Shown: piece by piece, positions 18,516 to 28,931 of the stretch
Layout of the letters: each line of letters opens with the position of its first letter
Numbering within the stretch: the stretch's first letter is position 1
Assembly: GCF_000278275.1 (NCBI RefSeq)
Contig: NZ_JH725147.1
Coordinates: 794,849-858,848, forward strand
Direction: 5' to 3'
DNA: 64,000 bases
Source of the DNA: Bartonella tamiae Th239
GTDB lineage: Bacteria; Pseudomonadota; Alphaproteobacteria; Rhizobiales; Rhizobiaceae
Translations under genes and position numbers: made by a program
The notes under the pieces: generated by a model
The model's input: only the letters and a program-made list of their open reading frames with translations
Databases searched by the model: none
Told to the model about the DNA's origin: nothing

Positions 18516-19769
18516 TTAAAAAGAGCGCTGAAAGCGGATCATGCCTTGAACAGCATCTTTTCCTTTCATGCTTGATTGATAAATGGCTGTTCCTGCATCA
18601 TTTTCGACGCGGTAATTATCATTCCATTTTATGTAAGAAATTTCAGGTGTCAGTGATACACCAGGAACAATTGTAAAAATTATATTGGCAGAGGCGGAAA
18701 AGTTTTTTAAATCATCATATACGATCTGGGAATTAAGAGAGGCTTTTTTATGTACATTATAGGTTGATCCGCTCCATAATGCCCAATCGCCACCCCAATC
18801 TCCATAGGAGCTATTGATAAGCCGATAAACGCCAGTACGCTTTATTCCATTATATGTCATGGTATGGTGATAGCTGCCATCGTCGAGTTGATATGCAGAA
18901 TTATCATGTGCATAATAATCATCAGCTGTCTTGTAACCGCCCATGACCCATAAAAGCAGTTTATCCGTGACATTGAGATCAAGGCGGACTTTGCCTGCCC
19001 ATTCAGAATAATAAGTGTCATAGGCACCGACTGCTGAAATGATGCCCCACCCTTGTACATATTTTAATCCAAACAAAATATTTAATTTATAATCTTCCGA
19101 GCCCGATAAAAGACGTTTTGATATATAAGTGGCTTCCCCCAAGTCATCAAAGGAATAGGTATAGCCCGTCAATCCATGATCACCTGCGCCGCTGCCTTGT
19201 TCAGCGCCAATTATAGCTGAAAAACCTGAAGATGTATTATAGGTATAGGAAATCATATTTGTGCGTTGTCCATCCATAGGATCAAGAACGCCGCCATTAA
19301 TAACGTTGCCGAAATATCCCGTCCAATGACTAAAGATTGTTTCATCCATACCAATGCGTAACCCGCCAAGTTCAATAAAAGCTGCACGCAATTGTCCGCC
19401 AGCTGAGTCATAGCCATCATCCCATTGGGAACGTAAATCAAAATAGGTTCGTAATGTTCCTAATTCTGTTTGTGTTGCGGTATGAAAACGCAATGTTGCA
19501 CGGGCGCGCCATTTATAACCGTTGCGATCAATACTTTCTATGCGGCGTGAATCAATATTATCGCCTGCTTTTACATCTGTTCTTACATAACCTGAGAGAC
19601 GAAAACATGTTTCAGTCCCAGGAATATAAATATAACCAGAACCATAAGCATCACAAATTTTTAAATATTGTATATTTTCAGGTTCTAAGTATATCTTATC
19701 TGAAGATTGAGCTTGATCTAGTGTTAAAATAAATGATAAAAATAGAATAAAGTATTTCTTTTTAAACAT
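18516..19769 (-). CDS. Porin, alphaproteobacterial Porin_2 (Omp2b-like) family
   Basis: A 417-aa outer-membrane protein. A signal peptide (YFILFLSFILTLDQAQS) is followed by the family start, with VKICDAYG-like LKICDAYGSGYIYIPGTETCFRLSGYVR (two Cys that likely form a disulfide). The barrel has alternating strands such as ATLRFHTATQTELGTLRTYFDLRS, a conserved AAFIELGGLRIGMDE, and ends RFQRSF with the terminal aromatic expected for BAM recognition. Single gene with an AT-rich upstream region. General diffusion porin for small hydrophilic solutes is inferred from the family. Confidence 0.93.
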   Translation of the reverse strand: MFKKKYFILFLSFILTLDQAQSSDKIYLEPENIQYLKICDAYGSGYIYIPGTETCFRLSGYVRTDVKAGDNIDSRRIESIDRNGYKWRARATLRFHTATQTELGTLRTYFDLRSQWDDGYDSAGGQLRAAFIELGGLRIGMDETIFSHWTGYFGNVINGGVLDPMDGQRTNMISYTYNTSSGFSAIIGAEQGSGAGDHGLTGYTYSFDDLGEATYISKRLLSGSEDYKLNILFGLKYVQGWGIISAVGAYDTYYSEWAGKVRLDLNVTDKLLLWVMGGYKTADDYYAHDNSAYQLDDGSYHHTMTYNGIKRTGVYRLINSSYGDWGGDWALWSGSTYNVHKKASLNSQIVYDDLKNFSASANIIFTIVPGVSLTPEISYIKWNDNYRVENDAGTAIYQSSMKGKDAVQGMIRFQRSF

Positions 19770-19935
19770 TTTTGAATTCCATAATTTAAAATAAAATTAA
19801 CAACTATTTATTTTTCTTGTAACAGTTACAAAATTTATATTTCAATTTTATGACTCAAATTAAAAGAAATAAAAATATCAGAAATTTCGTTTATTTAAAA
19901 AATAAAATTATATAGGAATATTTTTCCGAGTGTAT

Positions 19936-20406
19936 TTAACGTCCAAACACAATGACCCAATAGATATATTTTGGATTGTTTGGTTTTGAGGCGCATGCTA
20001 ATGCAAAATGACCAAATGACGGGTCGAGCATATTGCGTCGATGTTGGGGGGAATTCATCCATGCTTTATAAGCATTTGAAACATCTTTTTGGCCTGCACT
20101 AAGATTTTCTCCAGCTGCTCCACGAATACCAAATTGGCGTAATCGCGAAACAAAACCTTGTCCCCATTTTACAGAATGACTCACTTTGTTTGTTTCTGCC
20201 ATAAGATTGGCTTGATATTGTGCCATTTGTTCCAAGCGTTGATCGTGTTTCAGTGGGTTAAGGTGATGATCTCGCCGTATTGTATTGAGCAGCTTTTCGG
20301 CATGATCATGAGATAATGTTTTAGCTTTTGCTAAAGAAAGAGAAGATACAAATAAATGCGTTAAAGTTAAGCCAGATAAGCAAATAAAATATCGTCTCGT
20401 AAACAT
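19936..20406 (-). CDS. Secreted CAP-domain (SCP/PR1-like) protein
   Basis: 156 aa. The N-terminus MFTRRYFICLSGLTLTHLFVSSLSLAKA is a signal sequence with a twin Arg but no clean Tat consensus. The CAP domain is present with LLNTIRRDHHLNPLKHDQRLEQMAQ, KVSHSVKW, the GENLSAG motif, and MNSPQHRRNMLDPSFGHFALAC. A short C-terminal strand reads YWVIVFGR. Bacterial CAP proteins are exported and poorly understood. It stands alone between the porin and the small membrane protein gene. Confidence 0.9.
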   Translation of the reverse strand: MFTRRYFICLSGLTLTHLFVSSLSLAKAKTLSHDHAEKLLNTIRRDHHLNPLKHDQRLEQMAQYQANLMAETNKVSHSVKWGQGFVSRLRQFGIRGAAGENLSAGQKDVSNAYKAWMNSPQHRRNMLDPSFGHFALACASKPNNPKYIYWVIVFGR

Positions 20407-20515
20407 TATATCCTCACGTATTAAATAGAAATTTTTGATCTATGTTTTTTTAATATTTAAAAAATAAGGCAAGTGTGCAATCGATATTGAATTTTTCAAT
20501 CAATGCAGACACAAT

Positions 20516-20782
20516 TTAACGTTTCCAGCTCAAAAGTCTTATAATGATAAAAGCAGGAACAACAATCGCCGCTCCAACAATAATGACATCAAACAATTTG
20601 GAAAATGAAGAAAAGCCCATAGACCAAAGCGATTTAAAAAAATGAACAATTTTCCAAACAACATCCATAGGTGTCCAACCTAAAAGTGTCATGACAATAC
20701 CAACGAATAAGGAAATGATGATAAGTTTGACAGCGACGCGTCCTGGTGTATCGCCGAGCAATGCGTTGATTGTTTTTGACAT
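20516..20782 (-). CDS. Small integral membrane protein (DUF6460-like)
   Basis: 88 aa with two hydrophobic segments (VKLIIISLFVGIVMTLLGW and VIIVGAAIVVPAFIIIRLL) separated by an amphipathic helix VVWKIVHFFKSLWS. The start MSKTINALLGDTPGRVAVKL and the LGWTPMDV turn fit the DUF6460 family common in Rhizobiales, as I remember it. Function unknown. ATTTTACC precedes the downstream gap; the gene is monocistronic. Confidence 0.75.
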   Translation of the reverse strand: MSKTINALLGDTPGRVAVKLIIISLFVGIVMTLLGWTPMDVVWKIVHFFKSLWSMGFSSFSKLFDVIIVGAAIVVPAFIIIRLLSWKR

Positions 20783-21110
20783 TTTACCTAAGACTCCATG
20801 TTTTCTTTAGTAAAATAAGGTTTTTTTTACAAAAAAACAATGGCGCGGTTTTTGAAGATCAAAGAGTTATGTCAGTCAAAATACTTTACTTATTTAAAAA
20901 AAGCTGTGATTAATAAAAACATTCAAATTTGTTACAAAACGCTTATTGATAAAGCAAAGAATATAATGGCTCGGTGAGCCTGTATATGACATAGAATCAA
21001 TACATGCTTACCCAGTATTTTTCAATGGATTGGCTTTCATAAAATGAGAAGGCCAATATTAGAAATTTATAGTAAGTATATTTTATAATAAAGTATATTG
21101 CTTTTTGTTT
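20783..21110. other. AT-rich intergenic region
   Basis: No gene or structured element recognised. Contains the presumed promoter of the leftward small membrane protein gene. Confidence 0.3.
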
Positions 21111-21197
21111 TTAAAAAAAGAATATCCAAGCCAAAATTGCAAGACCAAAAGGGACACCCATTGCCCAAAGAAGACCAGCTCTAAGCATTTTTTTCAT
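21111..21197 (-). CDS. Tiny (28-aa) membrane peptide, candidate
   Basis: ATG at 21197 with AAAGG 1 nt further upstream opens MKKMLRAGLLWAMGVPFG and ends in a hydrophobic WIFFF before TAA at 21113. A positively charged N-terminus followed by one membrane helix is typical of real small membrane proteins. It overlaps the end of the preceding 41-aa ORF by 17 nt in another frame, suggesting translational coupling. No family known to me. Confidence 0.45.
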   Translation of the reverse strand: MKKMLRAGLLWAMGVPFGLAILAWIFFF

Positions 21198-21306
21198 CCT
21201 TTTCTGTTTTTACTTTTTTTTCTAATTTGCCACCTTTTAAAGGCGGCGTAACTTCTTTTACTGTTTCTGTCGCTCGTTCATGTTCGGTTGGCATTTTGTT
21301 CATCAT
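21181..21306 (-). CDS. Tiny (41-aa) hydrophilic protein, candidate
   Basis: ATGATG at 21306 (TTGGAACA upstream) encodes MMNKMPTEHERATETVKEV followed by a Pro-Gly-Lys-rich tail ending in KDEKNA. It is highly charged with no hydrophobic segment. Its stop lies inside the downstream 28-aa membrane ORF. The pairing, spacing and non-random composition favour a real dicistron, but short length limits confidence. Confidence 0.4.
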   Translation of the reverse strand: MMNKMPTEHERATETVKEVTPPLKGGKLEKKVKTEKDEKNA

Positions 21307-21712
21307 TGTTCCAATTCTTTTTTGACTATGTTTTTAAATAATGTGTTGTTATTTTGAATTATGTTAAAGCAAATCTGACGAATTTGCACCCTTTGTTGTC
21401 ATTGTGAATATTGGCACCAGGCGTTATTTTGACATTGCTTGTTAATAAAAAAATGACTTAAAATGTTTTTTGTCATTCATCGCAAAAAAGACGCGTGAAA
21501 GGTGTTTTTATGATGCATATCTATAAAAAATAAGAAATTAGGCTCATTTCAAATTGTTATCATTACATGATGTCTGTCATTCACATTTATAATATACAAT
21601 GGCAGTTTTGATAAAATGTTCCTAAAATAAAATAAATTTTTGTTCGATAACTGTTATGAAACATTGCTGAGATCTGTAATAGACACAGTCAGACAAAATA
21701 TGCACAATAGAG
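21307..21712. other. Intergenic region before xseA
   Basis: Divergent spacer between the tiny ORFs and xseA. No further ORF, hairpin or RNA recognised. Confidence 0.3.
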
Positions 21713-23338
21713 ATGAAAAATAAGCGAACAAATTTAGAAATTAAAAAAATGTCTGATTTTTTTACCGATGTTACGTCTTCAATACAACAAAAACCAACGA
21801 CAAATGCGACTGAATTTAGCGTTTCGGAAATTTCGAATGCGTTAAAACGCACTGTCGAAGATGCCTTTGGTCATGTTCGTGTGCGAGGTGAAATTACTGG
21901 GTTTCGCGGAACGCATAGCTCGGGTCACGCTTATTTTGCTCTTAAAGATGACAAAGCACGAATGGAAGCGGTGATTTGGCGCGGGGTTATGGCTAAACTT
22001 CAATATAAACCAGAAGAGGGCATGGAAGTTATCGCCGTTGGCAAATTGACAACTTATCCCGGTTCTTCAAAATATCAGATTGTTATTGAAAATCTTGAGC
22101 CTGCAGGCGCGGGTGCTTTGATGGTTCTTTTAGAACAACGAAAAAAGAAGCTTGAAAGTGAAGGGTTGTTTAATTCTGCAAATAAACAACTTCTGCCTTT
22201 TATGCCTCGTATTATCGGCGTTGTCACATCTCCAACTGGATCGGTTATAAGAGATATTATTCATCGTATTTCTGATCGTTTTCCTCTTCATATCCTTGTT
22301 TGGCCTGTTCGTGTACAAGGAGAAAAATCGTCTCAAGAAGTGGCACATGCTGTTGATGGGTTCAATGCATTGGATGGAACAAATGGTTTGCCTAAGCCAG
22401 ATGTGGTGATTGTTGCACGTGGGGGAGGGAGCTTAGAAGATTTATGGGGCTTTAATGATGAAGATGTGGTGCGTTCTGTGGCACGATCTCTTATACCCGT
22501 TATTTCTGCCGTCGGTCATGAAACCGACTGGACATTGATTGATTATGCTGCCGATGTGCGTGCTCCAACACCGACAGGAGCGGCAGAAATGGCTGTTGCT
22601 GTTAAAGCAGATCTTGAAGCTACTCTTGTTTCACTTCATGCGCGTTTAAAAGCTGGACTTAGGCGCCATTTCGATTTTTGGCGTCAAAAACTTCAAAGCA
22701 ATGCTCGAGCCTTACCTACGCCAGACCATTTGTTTGCTTTGCCGCGTCGGCGTTTTGACGAAGCATCAAGCCGTTTAATGCGTGCATTAGAGGTTAATAG
22801 CGATAAGAAACGACAAAATCTTACTTCAGCAAAGCGTGCTTTTTCACCACGTTTAATTGTTAATTTGACATTTCGTGAAGCGCAAGGATTAAAACACATG
22901 GATGTACGCTTTCTTCAAGCATTGCAGATAAATAATGAAAAAAAACGGCAAGGTTTAGTCGCTTTGGGAAGAAATTTAACACCGCGTTTGATCGTTTCAG
23001 CTTTCAGCCAAGAAAAAAAGAAAATGGTTTATTTTCATACAAGGCTATCGAATAATATTCGACAAATTATTGAAAAAAAGGTGTCTTCTATGGCAACGGT
23101 GTCGCGTGTTCTAGACACTCTTTCTTATGAAAATATATTGCAGCGTGGGTTTGCGCTGATTTTAGATGAAAAAAATGAGTTAATTAAATCAATAACACAG
23201 TTTCCTGATAAACAATGCGCAAAAGTGAAGTTTAAAGATGGTGAAGTCAAGGTTGTGAAAGCCCAGCCAGCACGTGAACAAGATAAAAATTCAAAGGATG
23301 TATCGAATAAAATACCTAAACAAGGGAGTTTATTCTAA
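21713..23338 (+). CDS. xseA: Exodeoxyribonuclease VII large subunit
   Basis: 541 aa from ATG 21713; ATG 21749 ([11 protein letters not shown]) is an alternative and agrees better with family length. The N-terminal OB fold carries [23 protein letters not shown]. The catalytic core contains [37 protein letters not shown] and [29 protein letters not shown] long helical/coiled region follows, with a C-terminal strand domain ending near [11 protein letters not shown]. With XseB it degrades single-stranded DNA to oligonucleotides. The small subunit is not in the window. The TAA overlaps the tag ATG, so the two repair genes are coupled. Confidence 0.96.
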   Translation: MKNKRTNLEIKKMSDFFTDVTSSIQQKPTTNATEFSVSEISNALKRTVEDAFGHVRVRGEITGFRGTHSSGHAYFALKDDKARMEAVIWRGVMAKLQYKPEEGMEVIAVGKLTTYPGSSKYQIVIENLEPAGAGALMVLLEQRKKKLESEGLFNSANKQLLPFMPRIIGVVTSPTGSVIRDIIHRISDRFPLHILVWPVRVQGEKSSQEVAHAVDGFNALDGTNGLPKPDVVIVARGGGSLEDLWGFNDEDVVRSVARSLIPVISAVGHETDWTLIDYAADVRAPTPTGAAEMAVAVKADLEATLVSLHARLKAGLRRHFDFWRQKLQSNARALPTPDHLFALPRRRFDEASSRLMRALEVNSDKKRQNLTSAKRAFSPRLIVNLTFREAQGLKHMDVRFLQALQINNEKKRQGLVALGRNLTPRLIVSAFSQEKKKMVYFHTRLSNNIRQIIEKKVSSMATVSRVLDTLSYENILQRGFALILDEKNELIKSITQFPDKQCAKVKFKDGEVKVVKAQPAREQDKNSKDVSNKIPKQGSLF

Positions 23339-23934
23339 TGCAAAAAAAAGGCCTTATTACCGGTGTTGACGGCAAGGAACGATGCTTTTGGGTTGGTAAT
23401 AATTCTTTGTATTGTACGTATCATGATAAGGAATGGGGAAAAGTTGTGAAAGATCCTTATCGTTTATTTGAAAAAATTTGTCTTGAAGGCTTTCAGGCGG
23501 GCTTATCATGGCTGACTATATTAACAAAACGGGAAAATTTTCGTTCTGCTTTTGAGGGCTTTGATTACAACAAAATAGCCCTTTATGATGAAAATAAAGT
23601 GGCATCTTTACTTCAAGATAAAGGTATTGTTCGTCATCAAGGCAAAATATGTTCCGTGATTAATAATGCCAAGCGTGTTTTAGAATTGGAACAAACTGAA
23701 ACACAACTGTCTGATTATTTTTGGTCGTTTAAACCTTCTGAGGAGGAACGCTTTGATCGCGTGGATTATGAAACACTCATAGCACATCCGACAACTCCTG
23801 CTTCTCACCGTCTTTCAAAAGATCTTAAAAAACGTCGTTGGACATTTGTTGGTCCAACAACTTGTTACTCTTTTATGCAGGCTGTAGGTATCGTTAATGA
23901 TCATATTGAAGGTTGTTTTTGTCGTGAACAATGA
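23338..23934 (+). CDS. tag: DNA-3-methyladenine glycosylase I
   Basis: A 198-aa base-excision enzyme removing 3-methyladenine. The N-terminus carries the Tag signature GKERCFWV (zinc Cys) and YHDKEWG (zinc His), then LFEKICLEGFQAGLSWLTIL with the catalytic-pocket residues. VRHQGKICSVINNAKRVL follows, and a C-terminal zinc site is in HPTTPASHRLSKDLKKRRWTFVGPTTCYSFMQAVGIVNDH. The ATG overlaps the xseA stop (TAATG). Confidence 0.96.
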   Translation: MQKKGLITGVDGKERCFWVGNNSLYCTYHDKEWGKVVKDPYRLFEKICLEGFQAGLSWLTILTKRENFRSAFEGFDYNKIALYDENKVASLLQDKGIVRHQGKICSVINNAKRVLELEQTETQLSDYFWSFKPSEEERFDRVDYETLIAHPTTPASHRLSKDLKKRRWTFVGPTTCYSFMQAVGIVNDHIEGCFCREQ

Positions 23935-24545
23935 GACAGGGTTAGTCTTCAAATAAAAAAAATGTGTGAACGTTTTTTTATCTCTAAAAAATTTGAAATG
24001 GCATTTGCCTGATTTGTGAAATGTTTTTAGGTTTTTGTATGCGAAGTTGAATATGAAATATTGGATCCGTTTGAATCTCTCAATTTTAAACGATACGCTT
24101 CATCTTTTATCATGTGGAAGTGATTTTAAATTTTTAAATAGGATAATATTTTTATTTTTTCCTGTTTTTTTAAAAACAAGATTCAGTATCCCTTCATTTT
24201 AATGAAAAACTATAATAAACAAAAATAGTAAAAGAAAAGGAAGAAAGTTAAAGGCGGATAATATATTCTATTCTTGGTTTTTGTGAGAAAGAAAATTAAA
24301 GTGGTTTTTGTCCTTTTGATATAAGAAATTTTGTGGGTAATTTTGTTAAGCCTTCTTGTAAATATTCATATTTTCTGTGAGTCTGTTTTTCGTATTTTAA
24401 AAATCTTGTTCGATATTTAACAAAATGAAGTGGTTCTGCATCTAAAACTTACAACCGCGCAAGGGAAAGTCTTGCTCAGATTCAGTCAATCGGTTAAAAA
24501 CAACAAAACGCAACCTTAATATTCCAAAAGAGATAACGAGACGAT
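23935..24545. other. 610-bp non-coding region before hisS
   Basis: AT-rich with no plausible gene, tRNA signature (no TTCRANTC box) or T-box-like leader that I could recognise. It should hold the hisS promoter. Its length is notable for this otherwise compact segment, so an unannotated small RNA is possible but not visible. Confidence 0.3.
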
Positions 24546-26060
24546 ATGGCTAATAGACAAGAAAAAACCAAGGCACGTTTACCTCGTGGATTTGTTGATC
24601 GTACAAGTGATGAATTGAATGCAGCCGATGAAATGATTTCGGTTATTCGTCAAGTGTATGAACTTTATGGTTTTGAAGCGTTAGAAACGCCTATTTTTGA
24701 ATATACAGACGTATTAGGTAAATTTTTGCCTGATGAAGATCGTCCCAATGCAGGTGTTTTTTCATTACAAGATGATGATGAACAGTGGCTATCTTTGCGT
24801 TATGATTTAACGGCACCTTTAGCGCGCTACTTTGCTGAAAATTATGAAACGCTTGCCAAGCCTTATCGAAGTTATCGTGCGGGTTGGGTTTTTAGAAATG
24901 AAAAGCCAGGACCGGGTCGGTTTCGTCAATTTATGCAGTTTGATGCCGATATTGTTGGCACACCGACGGCGGCGGCGGACGCTGAAATTTGCATGATGGC
25001 TGCAGATACGATGGAAAAACTTGGGATTGAGCGGGGCGATTATGTCATTCGCGTCAATAATAGAAAAATTTTAGATGGCGTTTTGGAGCTCATCGGCCTA
25101 AGTGGGAATGATCATACTATAAAGCGTTTAACTGTACTGCGCGCTATTGATAAGTTGGATAAATTTGGTGAAGACGGTGTGCGTTTGCTTTTAGGTGATG
25201 GACGTTTGGATGAAAGTGGTGACTTTACAAAAGGGGCAGGGCTTTGCGATGAAGCAATCGACCGTGTCATAGCTTTCATAAATGCTGGAACAAATACAAA
25301 CACAAATCATGGTGAAACAACGCTTAAATTATTAAAAGAAATTGTCAAAGGGAGTGATATCGGTCTTGAAGGTGTAAATGAATTGGAAGAAATGCACGCC
25401 TTGTTTGTTGCGGCAGCTTATGAAGGACGTGTAAAAATTGACCCTTCTGTCGTGCGGGGATTAGAATATTATACTGGGCCTGTTTTTGAAGCAGAACTGC
25501 TTTTTGATGTTGTCAATGATGAAGGGCAAAAGGTTGTATTTGGTTCTGTTGGTGGTGGAGGACGTTATGATGGCCTTGTCTCACGTTTTCGTGGTGAGGT
25601 CGTTCCAGCAACAGGCTTTTCTATTGGCGTTTCCCGTTTAATGACGGCTTTAAAAAATCTTGGGAAATTAAAGATCTCAAATCGTCTTGGACCCGTTGTG
25701 ATTTTGGTTATGGATAAAGACCGAAAGGCTTTGGCGCGTTATCAAAACATGGTGGCTCAATTGCGTAATCAAGGTATTCGTGCTGAAATTTACGTTGGTG
25801 GCTCTGGTATAAAGGCCCAAATGAAATATGCCGATCGTCGCCATGCTCCTTGTGTTATTATTCAAGGTTCGCAAGAAAGAGAGCAAGGACAAGTGCAAAT
25901 TAAAGATCTGGTTGAAGGTGCACGATTATCATCTGAAATTGCTGATAATCAAACATGGCGGGAAAGTCGTCCTGCACAAGTGACCGTTGCTGAAAACGCT
26001 TTGGTTGAAACAGTAAAAGATATTTTAAACGCGCATCTATCGCAAAGAACGCAAGATTAA
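24546..26060 (+). CDS. hisS: Histidyl-tRNA synthetase
   Basis: A 504-aa class II aminoacyl-tRNA synthetase. Motif 1 is around [20 protein letters not shown]. Motif 2 is [29 protein letters not shown]. The histidine-specific loop [12 protein letters not shown] (HisA motif) and [13 protein letters not shown] are present. Motif 3 lies at [14 protein letters not shown]. The C-terminal anticodon-binding domain begins at [11 protein letters not shown]. It leads hisS-hisZ-hisG, separated by 7 nt from hisZ, linking tRNA charging with control of histidine synthesis. Confidence 0.96.
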   Translation: MANRQEKTKARLPRGFVDRTSDELNAADEMISVIRQVYELYGFEALETPIFEYTDVLGKFLPDEDRPNAGVFSLQDDDEQWLSLRYDLTAPLARYFAENYETLAKPYRSYRAGWVFRNEKPGPGRFRQFMQFDADIVGTPTAAADAEICMMAADTMEKLGIERGDYVIRVNNRKILDGVLELIGLSGNDHTIKRLTVLRAIDKLDKFGEDGVRLLLGDGRLDESGDFTKGAGLCDEAIDRVIAFINAGTNTNTNHGETTLKLLKEIVKGSDIGLEGVNELEEMHALFVAAAYEGRVKIDPSVVRGLEYYTGPVFEAELLFDVVNDEGQKVVFGSVGGGGRYDGLVSRFRGEVVPATGFSIGVSRLMTALKNLGKLKISNRLGPVVILVMDKDRKALARYQNMVAQLRNQGIRAEIYVGGSGIKAQMKYADRRHAPCVIIQGSQEREQGQVQIKDLVEGARLSSEIADNQTWRESRPAQVTVAENALVETVKDILNAHLSQRTQD

Positions 26061-26067
26061 GAGTAGG

Positions 26068-27201
26068 ATGCAAATGGCTCAAAACGATAGACTCTTTGGG
26101 CTGGTTGAGCAATATTATAAACACCTTGGTTTGGTCACAACACCTATCGCAGTTTTACAACCTGCAGAACCCTTTTTAGATAGCGTTGGCGAAGATCTTC
26201 GTAGACGCATATTTATCACGCAGAACGAAAATGGCGAAAATTTATGTTTACGCCCTGAATTCACAATACCAGTATGTTTGCAACATATTAAAAATAATGC
26301 TGTAACACCGCGCCAATATGCTTATTTGGGTGAAGTTTTTCGCCAACAGCGCTTGAATGATACGGGCTTTTATCAAGCTGGCATTGAAGATCTTGGCGAT
26401 CCTCATGAAAAACACGCAGATGCACGCAGTTTACAAATGGCGCTTAATTTTATGAAACGCGTTGCACTAGAAAATTCGTATCATATTATTATAGGCGACC
26501 AAACAGTTTTTGCAGCATTATTACATGCTTTAAAAATAGACAATGTCTGGCAAAAAAAGCTTTTAAGAGCCTTTGGCAATGCGTCTAAACTGCACAAGAT
26601 GTTAAGCGATTTTATGAGTTTAAAAGAAGAACCGCCTTTAGCACCTCATTTAGAAACTTTTGTTAAAAAAAATGATAAGAATGCTTTGATTGCATCTTTA
26701 GAAGAAGAGATGCGCGATGCGGGACTATCTCCTTTGGTAAGCCGCAATCCAGCGGAGATTGCTCAGCGTTTGTTGGATCGTGACGTGCTACAATCCAAAC
26801 CGCTTTCACCAAAAAATTTAGCGATTATCCAAGAGTTTTTGCAACTTCGTATGTGCCTTCATAATGCACATGAAATATTGTTAAATTTTGCACAGAAGCA
26901 TCATTTAAATCTGATGGATTCTCTTCATTCTTTTGTGGCGCGCAATGACGCTTTTCAACAAGCCAAAATTGATTTGAAGTCAATTGAATTTGATTCAGCT
27001 TTTGGTCGCCCTCTTGATTATTATACAGGTTTTGTTTTTGAAATACGTTCAAATGCTAATGTCATTGTTGGTGGTGGTCGTTATGATAATTTAATGGCGA
27101 TGCTCGGCGCTAAAAAACCGATACCGGCCATTGGGTTTTCCATAAGTTTGGATCATATAAACTTACAAAGTCGCTCAGAGGCAGAAGGCAGAAAATTATG
27201 A
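26068..27201 (+). CDS. hisZ: ATP phosphoribosyltransferase regulatory subunit HisZ
   Basis: A 377-aa HisRS-like protein without tRNA-charging function. [16 protein letters not shown] and YLGEVFRQQ... replace motif 2. The HisA-like loop reads [14 protein letters not shown] and the motif-3 region [29 protein letters not shown]. It forms the hetero-octamer with the short HisG that catalyses the first step of histidine synthesis. Two starts are possible (26068 and 26074). The stop overlaps hisG by 4 nt. Confidence 0.94.
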   Translation: MQMAQNDRLFGLVEQYYKHLGLVTTPIAVLQPAEPFLDSVGEDLRRRIFITQNENGENLCLRPEFTIPVCLQHIKNNAVTPRQYAYLGEVFRQQRLNDTGFYQAGIEDLGDPHEKHADARSLQMALNFMKRVALENSYHIIIGDQTVFAALLHALKIDNVWQKKLLRAFGNASKLHKMLSDFMSLKEEPPLAPHLETFVKKNDKNALIASLEEEMRDAGLSPLVSRNPAEIAQRLLDRDVLQSKPLSPKNLAIIQEFLQLRMCLHNAHEILLNFAQKHHLNLMDSLHSFVARNDAFQQAKIDLKSIEFDSAFGRPLDYYTGFVFEIRSNANVIVGGGRYDNLMAMLGAKKPIPAIGFSISLDHINLQSRSEAEGRKL

Positions 27202-27896
27202 CAATAACACTTGCTTTGCCCTCAAAAGGACGCTTAAAAGAACAAACATTGGCAGTATTAAAGCGAGCAGGTTACGAGGTTGTTTTGCCTGACGATGAAC
27301 GTCAATATAGAGCACAAATTGCGAATGCTCCTCATGTTGACATTCTTTTTCTTTCTGCTTCAGAAATTGCGCGTGAACTTGGCCATGGTCGTATTGATAT
27401 TGGTGTAACAGGACAAGATTTGATCCATGAAACCCTTCATGCTCCGCATGAAAAAATCGTCGTGGAAGTAAAATTAGGCTTTGGCCATGCAGATGTTGTC
27501 GTTGCTGTTCCCTGTGTTTGGCATGATGTATCGACAATGGCCGATCTTGACGATGTAGCCGCTGAATTTCGGCCCCGTCATGGCAGAAGGCTGCGCATTG
27601 CAACAAAATTTTGGCGCTTGACACAACAATTTTTTTCTCAAAAACATGGTATTCAAGTTTATCGCATTGTTGAAAGTCTTGGTGCAACGGAAGGGGCGCC
27701 TGCCTCAGGCGCGGCGGATATGATTGTTGATATCACTTCAACTGGAACGACGTTAACCGCCAATGGTTTGAAAATACTTCATGACGGTGTGATTTTAAAA
27801 TCGCAAGCGTGTCTTATCTCATCTTTAAAAACTAAAAATGAACCGATTGTTGCTGAATTTATTCATCGGATTCATTCAAGCATAGATTACGTTTAA
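27198..27896 (+). CDS. hisG: ATP phosphoribosyltransferase catalytic subunit, short form
   Basis: 232 aa. This short form lacks the C-terminal ACT-like regulatory domain and so needs HisZ. Motifs include [32 protein letters not shown] and the PRPP-binding segment [21 protein letters not shown]. It condenses ATP with PRPP to start histidine synthesis. Translationally coupled to hisZ via ATGA. Confidence 0.95.
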   Translation: MTITLALPSKGRLKEQTLAVLKRAGYEVVLPDDERQYRAQIANAPHVDILFLSASEIARELGHGRIDIGVTGQDLIHETLHAPHEKIVVEVKLGFGHADVVVAVPCVWHDVSTMADLDDVAAEFRPRHGRRLRIATKFWRLTQQFFSQKHGIQVYRIVESLGATEGAPASGAADMIVDITSTGTTLTANGLKILHDGVILKSQACLISSLKTKNEPIVAEFIHRIHSSIDYV

Positions 27897-27965
27897 GTCT
27901 ATTCAAAAACATCAATATTTTATAAAATGTTATACCGACCTTTTTTAAGAATAATAAAAGTGTTT

Positions 27966-28139
27966 TTAGACAATGGTCGACAATGCATCAATGCCAGTGA
28001 CATCAAGAACAGCTAATGTTACCCAAATAAGCACTGCTATTAAAAAAATGGCAAGCGCTAAGAGAATAAAAAAATGTTTACGAAGACGATGTTTGATCAC
28101 GTTATGCGGATCTTTCAACTCGTTCATATTAGCCATCAT
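27966..28139 (-). CDS. Small (57-aa) single-helix membrane protein
   Basis: ATG at 28139 (second ATG 28136) lies within the end of the preceding gene, overlapping by 11 nt. It encodes MMANMNELKDPHNVIKHRL, a basic stretch RKH, then one strong membrane helix FFILLALAIFLIAVLIWVTL and a short tail DVTGIDALSTIV. The composition (charged start, one helix, positive-inside) and coupling to the upstream gene make it a credible small gene. I know no function. Confidence 0.6.
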   Translation of the reverse strand: MMANMNELKDPHNVIKHRLRKHFFILLALAIFLIAVLIWVTLAVLDVTGIDALSTIV

Positions 28140-28350
28140 TGGTCGCGTTTAGTTTATCAGGTTTGATGCCAGTATCCGCACCTGTATCCACAAGGTTTTC
28201 GCCATTTTGAGGCAAATATTTTTTTTTCAAAAGAGCGTCTTTCAGTAAGAATAACGCCGCTTCCTTTTCATTATGAAACATTGGATTATCACCTTGAAAT
28301 TGCTTCAAGGCCAAAAAAATTTCATTGTCAAGTTTTAACGTTTTGCTCAT
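28129..28350 (-). CDS. Small hypothetical protein (73 aa)
   Basis: Starts MSKTLKLDNEIFLALKQFQG after CCAAGG. The helical N-terminal half (KEAALFLLKDALLKKKYL) resembles small ribbon-helix-helix-like or adaptor proteins. The C-terminal tail is polar and probably disordered. It is followed by the overlapping 57-aa membrane gene. Family not recognised. Confidence 0.65.
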   Translation of the reverse strand: MSKTLKLDNEIFLALKQFQGDNPMFHNEKEAALFLLKDALLKKKYLPQNGENLVDTGADTGIKPDKLNATNDG

Positions 28351-28365
28351 AAAATGCCTTGGATT

Positions 28366-28390
28366 TTAAAAACTCCCTTTGGTAAGGGAG
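28366..28390 (-). terminator. Intrinsic terminator after the peroxiredoxin gene
   Basis: CTCCCTT/AAGGGAG, a 7-bp stem with a TGGT loop 13 nt past the peroxiredoxin stop. On the minus strand it is followed by TTTTTAAAA. A C plus T-run also follows on the plus strand, so it may work in both directions. Confidence 0.8.
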
Positions 28391-28403
28391 CTTTTTTGTA
28401 AGT

Positions 28404-28931
28404 TTAAGAATTTTGCAGACTTTTTAAAATATTTTGTGGTGCAGATTCACCGTAAGGATCGCTTTCACAATTGTCTGAAAAACCTTCTTCTTCAAACCAT
28501 TGTTCAACAACACCATCATTAATAATGGCTGCATAACGCCATGATCTCATACCAAAGCCAAGATTATCTTTGGACACAAGCATCCCCATTTTACGGCTGA
28601 ATTCCCCCGACCCATCAGGGATCAGTTTAACATTATTTACACCTTGTTGCTTGCCCCATGCATTCATGACAAAGGCATCATTGACGGAAAGACAATAAAT
28701 TTCGTCAATGCCTGCTGCTTTGAAATCTGAATAGAGCTTTTCAAAGTCAGGCAATTGAAATGTTGAACAAGTCGGTGTGAAAGCACCCGGTAGAGAAAAG
28801 AGAATAACCCGTTTTCCTTTAAAATACTCGTCACTTGTCACATCTTGCCAGCGAAATGGATTTGGTCCACCGACCGCTTCATCACGCACGCGTGTACGAA
28901 ATGTCACATTTGGAACTTTTTTCCCGATCAT
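28404..28931 (-). CDS. Peroxiredoxin, Prx5-like
   Basis: 175 aa from ATG 28931, chosen because AAGGAG lies 8 nt upstream; an in-frame ATG at 28976 has no such site. The peroxidatic Cys is in the family motif LFSLPGAFTPTCSTFQLPDF. YCLSVNDAFVMNAWGK, KLIPDGSGEFSRKMGM and MRSWRYAAIINDG also match Prx5/AhpE-like thiol peroxidases that reduce H2O2 or alkyl hydroperoxides using glutathione/glutaredoxin or thioredoxin. No glutaredoxin fusion. The C-terminal extension includes an extra Cys (NCESDPYG). Confidence 0.93.
   Translation of the reverse strand: MIGKKVPNVTFRTRVRDEAVGGPNPFRWQDVTSDEYFKGKRVILFSLPGAFTPTCSTFQLPDFEKLYSDFKAAGIDEIYCLSVNDAFVMNAWGKQQGVNNVKLIPDGSGEFSRKMGMLVSKDNLGFGMRSWRYAAIINDGVVEQWFEEEGFSDNCESDPYGESAPQNILKSLQNS

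Noticed and set aside
23935..24545. T-box or attenuator leader before hisS
   Set aside because: No specifier loop, antiterminator motif or His-rich leader peptide could be recognised.
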